Shown here one piece after another: positions 61,902 through 64,000 of a stretch of DNA of 64,000 nucleotides. The position numbers and the translations under genes were made by a program. Each line of letters starts with the position of its first letter. Position 1 is the first letter of the stretch. Source of the DNA: Streptomyces sp. SAI-127 (lineage in GTDB: Bacteria > Actinomycetota > Actinomycetes > Streptomycetales > Streptomycetaceae); assembly GCF_029894425.1 (NCBI RefSeq), contig NZ_JARXYJ010000001.1, forward strand, positions 9,196,501 through 9,260,500, read 5' to 3'. The notes under the pieces were generated by a model. It was not told the origin of the DNA. It did not search any database and worked only from the letters and a program-made list of their open reading frames with translations.

Positions 61902-62993
61902 TCAGCGCCTTTCCAACTCGCGGTGCAGCTCCTCGCGTTGGGCGAGCAGTTGGGGGGTGGGGGTGGCGAAGACGTGGTCGAACAGGGCGGAGGAGTCGGT
62001 TTCGGGATCCTGCGCCAGCCGTTCGCGCAGCCGGGTCGCCTGAGCCTCGGCCTCTTCCGACACGGCGACGATGTCCGCGTCGCTCAGCAGTCCCCGCTCG
62101 CGCAGCGCGGACTCCAGCCGGGCGAGCGGATCCCGGGCCCGCCAGTGCTCCTCCTCCGCGGCCGTGCGGTAGCGGGACGGGTCGTCGGCGCTGGTGTGCG
62201 GTCCGACCCGGTAGGTGTGGGCCTCCACCAGCCAGGGCCCGCCGCCCCTGCGCGCGTCCTCCACGGCGGCGGTCAGCACCGCGAGCACGGCGGCCGCGTC
62301 GTTGCCGTCCACCTGCTCCGCACGGACGCCGTAACCGATGCCCTTGTAGGCCAGGCCGGGCGCGGCGGTCTGCGCGGACAGCGGCACGGAGATGGCGTAC
62401 CGATTGTTCTGCACGAGGAAGACGACCGGCGCTCGCAGCACCCCCGCCAGGTTCACGGCCTCGTGGAAGTCGCCCTCGCTGGTGGCGCCGTCGCCGACCA
62501 GGGCCAGGGCGACCGTGTCGGAGCCCTTGAGGCGCTCGCCGTGGGCCAGTCCGACGGCGTGCGCGGCGTGTGTGGCCAGCGGGGTGCACTGCGGCGCCGT
62601 GCGGTGACGCGTGGGGTCGTAGCCGCAGTGGGCGTCGCCGCGCAGCAGGGTGAGCGTCTCGACGGGGTCGATGCCGCGGCTGACCAGCGCGACGCAGTCA
62701 CGGTAGGTGGGAAACAGCCAGTCGGTCTCGCGCAGCGCGAGGGCCGCACCCACCTGACAGGCCTCCTGGCCGAGGCTCGACGGATAGACCGCGAGCCGCC
62801 CCTGGCGGGCGAGCGCCGTCGCCTGCCGGTCGAACCGGCGACCGAGAACCATCCGGCGCCAGGCCTCCAGGAGGAGTTCGGCCGGACCCCCTTTTTCCAA
62901 TTCTGGCAAAAAGGAAACCGGAACCTGGGAGGGGAGCCAGAAGGACGGTTCTTCCCATTCCGTGTCCTCCTTGTGCAGCGACGCATCTCCCAT
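61902..62993 (-). CDS. 2-oxoacid dehydrogenase E1 alpha subunit (branched-chain type)
   Basis: A 363-residue ThDP-binding E1alpha. Motifs: RRFDRQATALARQGR, GQEACQVGAALAL, LFPTYRDCVALVSRGIDP, ThDP signature LVGDGATSEGDFHEAVNLAG VLRAPVVFLVQNNRYAISVP, and EAHTYRVGPHTSADDPSRYR. YAISVPLSAQT fits the branched-chain (BkdA-like) rather than pyruvate class. Start at ATG 62991-62993 with AAGGGA upstream; an ATG 32 codons earlier lacks a ribosome-binding site. First gene of the operon. It pairs with the fused E1beta-E2; E3 (lipoamide dehydrogenase) is not in the window. Confidence 0.9.
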   Translation of the reverse strand: MGDASLHKEDTEWEEPSFWLPSQVPVSFLPELEKGGPAELLLEAWRRMVLGRRFDRQATALARQGRLAVYPSSLGQEACQVGAALALRETDWLFPTYRDCVALVSRGIDPVETLTLLRGDAHCGYDPTRHRTAPQCTPLATHAAHAVGLAHGERLKGSDTVALALVGDGATSEGDFHEAVNLAGVLRAPVVFLVQNNRYAISVPLSAQTAAPGLAYKGIGYGVRAEQVDGNDAAAVLAVLTAAVEDARRGGGPWLVEAHTYRVGPHTSADDPSRYRTAAEEEHWRARDPLARLESALRERGLLSDADIVAVSEEAEAQATRLRERLAQDPETDSSALFDHVFATPTPQLLAQREELHRELERR

Positions 62994-63082
62994 GTTCCGC
63001 AGTCCCTTCGTCGAGGCGTATGCGAAAGGGATGCTGTCCGCTTTCCCAACTGCGGTGCAGGGGCGGCCGGGTGAAGTGCCGT

Positions 63083-63104
63083 TGAACATCGATCACCCTG
63101 TTCA
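63083..63104. promoter_or_regulatory. Inverted repeat between divergent E1alpha and cysteate-synthase-like genes
   Basis: TGAACA (63083-63088) and TGTTCA (63099-63104) form a 6-bp inverted repeat with a 10-nt spacer, in the 240-bp gap between divergent genes. Possible operator; no regulator is adjacent. Confidence 0.4.
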
Positions 63105-63233
63105 GCGGGGCGAACACGAGCCGGTGCGCGTCAGGCAGGCGTCGCCAAAGGGTCATGTGCGTGTCACCCCTGCTTTCCGTAGCCCGGGGTCCAATTGACC
63201 GGCCAGACACGGCACTTCGGAAAGCGAGCGAAA

Positions 63234-64000
63234 ATGTTCCGAGCGCTCCCGGGAACACGTCACTACACGGTTTTCTGTTCCTCATGCGGAACCCGCTACG
63301 AGGACGACGGAATCATGCTCGACTGCCGTGCCTGCCGGGAACCGGCGTTCCTGCGCACCGAGTACCACGGGACGCACACCGCTAGCGCGACCGGACTGTT
63401 TCGCCACGCCCCGCTGCTGCCCGTGGTGCGGACCTTCCCCGGGGTGCCGGGACCGGTGGTGTACCCGGCGGAGCGGCTCGGCCGGCTGCTCGGTCTGGAC
63501 CGGCTGTGGGTGGCGTTCAACGGCCACTGGCCCGAGCGCGGGGCGCAGTTGCCCACCTGTACGTTCAAGGATCTGGAGGCCTACACCGTCCTGGGGCGGC
63601 TGCCCGCCGACCCGCCGCTCCTGGTGATCCCCTCGGCCGGGAACACCGCCGCCGCCTTCGCCTGGGCCGCCACCCGGCACCGGATCCCGTGTCTGCTCGT
63701 CGTGCCCGCCCCGGCCCTGGAGCGGATGCGCTTCCCCGCGCCGCTCGACCCCTGCGTCCGCATCGTCGCCCTCGACGGAGCCGCCACCTACAGCGACACC
63801 ATCGCGTGCGCCGACCTGCTCGCCCGGATGCCCGGCCACCACGCCGAGGGCGGTGCGCGCAACGTCGGCCGCCGCGACGGACTGGGCACGGTCATGCTCG
63901 CCGCCGCCGAGGCCGTAGGACGCCTTCCGCAGGTCTATGTGCAGGCCGTGGGCAGTGGCACGGGAGCCATCGGTGCACACGAGGCGGCCCGCCGGATCCG
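63234..64000 (+). CDS. Cysteate synthase-like PLP enzyme (3' end beyond window)
   Basis: 255 residues are visible and the frame runs off the end. The start ATG 63234 has GGAAAGCGAG upstream. An N-terminal four-Cys ribbon (C15SSC18 ... C31RAC34) precedes a fold-type II PLP domain: FNGHWPERGAQLPTCTFKDL EAY (PLP Lys112), LLVIPSAGNTAAAFAWAA, ATYSDTIACADLLA, HAEGGARNVGRRDGLGTVML and YVQAVGSGTGAIGAHEAARR. These segments match archaeal and actinobacterial cysteate synthase (O-phosphoserine plus sulfite to L-cysteate), a threonine-synthase relative. Function of the actual protein is inferred; it may begin a sulfonate-containing metabolite or taurine-type pathway. Confidence 0.88.
   Translation, partial: MFRALPGTRHYTVFCSSCGTRYEDDGIMLDCRACREPAFLRTEYHGTHTASATGLFRHAPLLPVVRTFPGVPGPVVYPAERLGRLLGLDRLWVAFNGHWPERGAQLPTCTFKDLEAYTVLGRLPADPPLLVIPSAGNTAAAFAWAATRHRIPCLLVVPAPALERMRFPAPLDPCVRIVALDGAATYSDTIACADLLARMPGHHAEGGARNVGRRDGLGTVMLAAAEAVGRLPQVYVQAVGSGTGAIGAHEAARRI

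Overview
The window is chromosomal DNA of a high-GC actinomycete, almost certainly a Streptomyces. Reasons: very high GC with strongly G/C-biased third codon positions, GTG and TTG starts, dense two-component, TetR, MarR, LysR, AraC and LacI regulators, Ser/Thr kinases, mycothiol- and deazaflavin-type enzymes, SpoIIE-type phosphatases, and TTA codons confined to two genes (a bldA-type signature). I see no rRNA, tRNA, transposase, integrase or CRISPR array. The coding set is mostly complete genes, plus three decayed ones.

Layout. 1-11.6 kb: small regulator/target pairs, mostly divergent and with visible operators: a deazaflavin-type oxidoreductase and TetR; a NarL-type histidine kinase and response regulator; a DHA2 MFS exporter and MarR; a LysR gene and a DJ-1/PfpI protein; a second MFS transporter; and an AraC-type regulator with two TTA codons. 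11.66-14.66 kb: a ribose/fructose-type ABC importer (binding protein, permease, ATPase). 14.7-15.9 kb: a decayed strip with remnants of a TauE/SafE permease and an IclR regulator. 16.1-18.8 kb: a glucarate operon (GntP permease and glucarate dehydratase) behind a 33-bp palindrome. 19-22.9 kb: a frameshifted secreted zincin and a Tat-exported beta-propeller amidohydrolase.

23-31.7 kb: an apparently polycistronic block that starts with a PAS/GAF/SpoIIE-phosphatase/HATPase protein. A LacI-type sugar-sensor protein without a DNA-binding domain follows 2 nt later, then a sugar ABC importer and a GH31 alpha-xylosidase-like enzyme. 31.8-36.4 kb: a carboxylate-amine ligase, a ThuA/MocA-type pair behind a LacI-type palindrome, and a streptogrisin-type protease. 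36.4-44.8 kb: a PQQ-repeat Ser/Thr kinase, then a PknG-like kinase, a four-helix membrane protein and a solute-binding lipoprotein in one overlapping operon. This organisation recalls the mycobacterial PknG-GlnX-GlnH amino-acid sensing system, but the kinase carries a large repeat-built insertion and the binding protein looks like a different class.

44.9-55.5 kb: ordinary accessory genes (DUF6629-like, LysR/SDR, LacI, glycerophosphodiesterase, DUF2071, MMPL with a TTA codon, aldo-keto reductase/AraC). 55.7-56.3 kb: five tandem copies of a 131-bp non-coding repeat. 56.6-63 kb: IcmF (fused isobutyryl-CoA mutase) facing a branched-chain 2-oxoacid dehydrogenase operon in which E1beta is fused to an E2 that appears to lack its subunit-binding domain. 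The right edge holds the start of a cysteate synthase-like gene.

Strongest leads: the PknG-like triad with its repeat insertion, the SpoIIE plus HTH-less LacI sensor pair, the E1beta-E2 fusion, the 131-bp array, and the cysteate synthase. All family calls come from reading motifs, with no database search.
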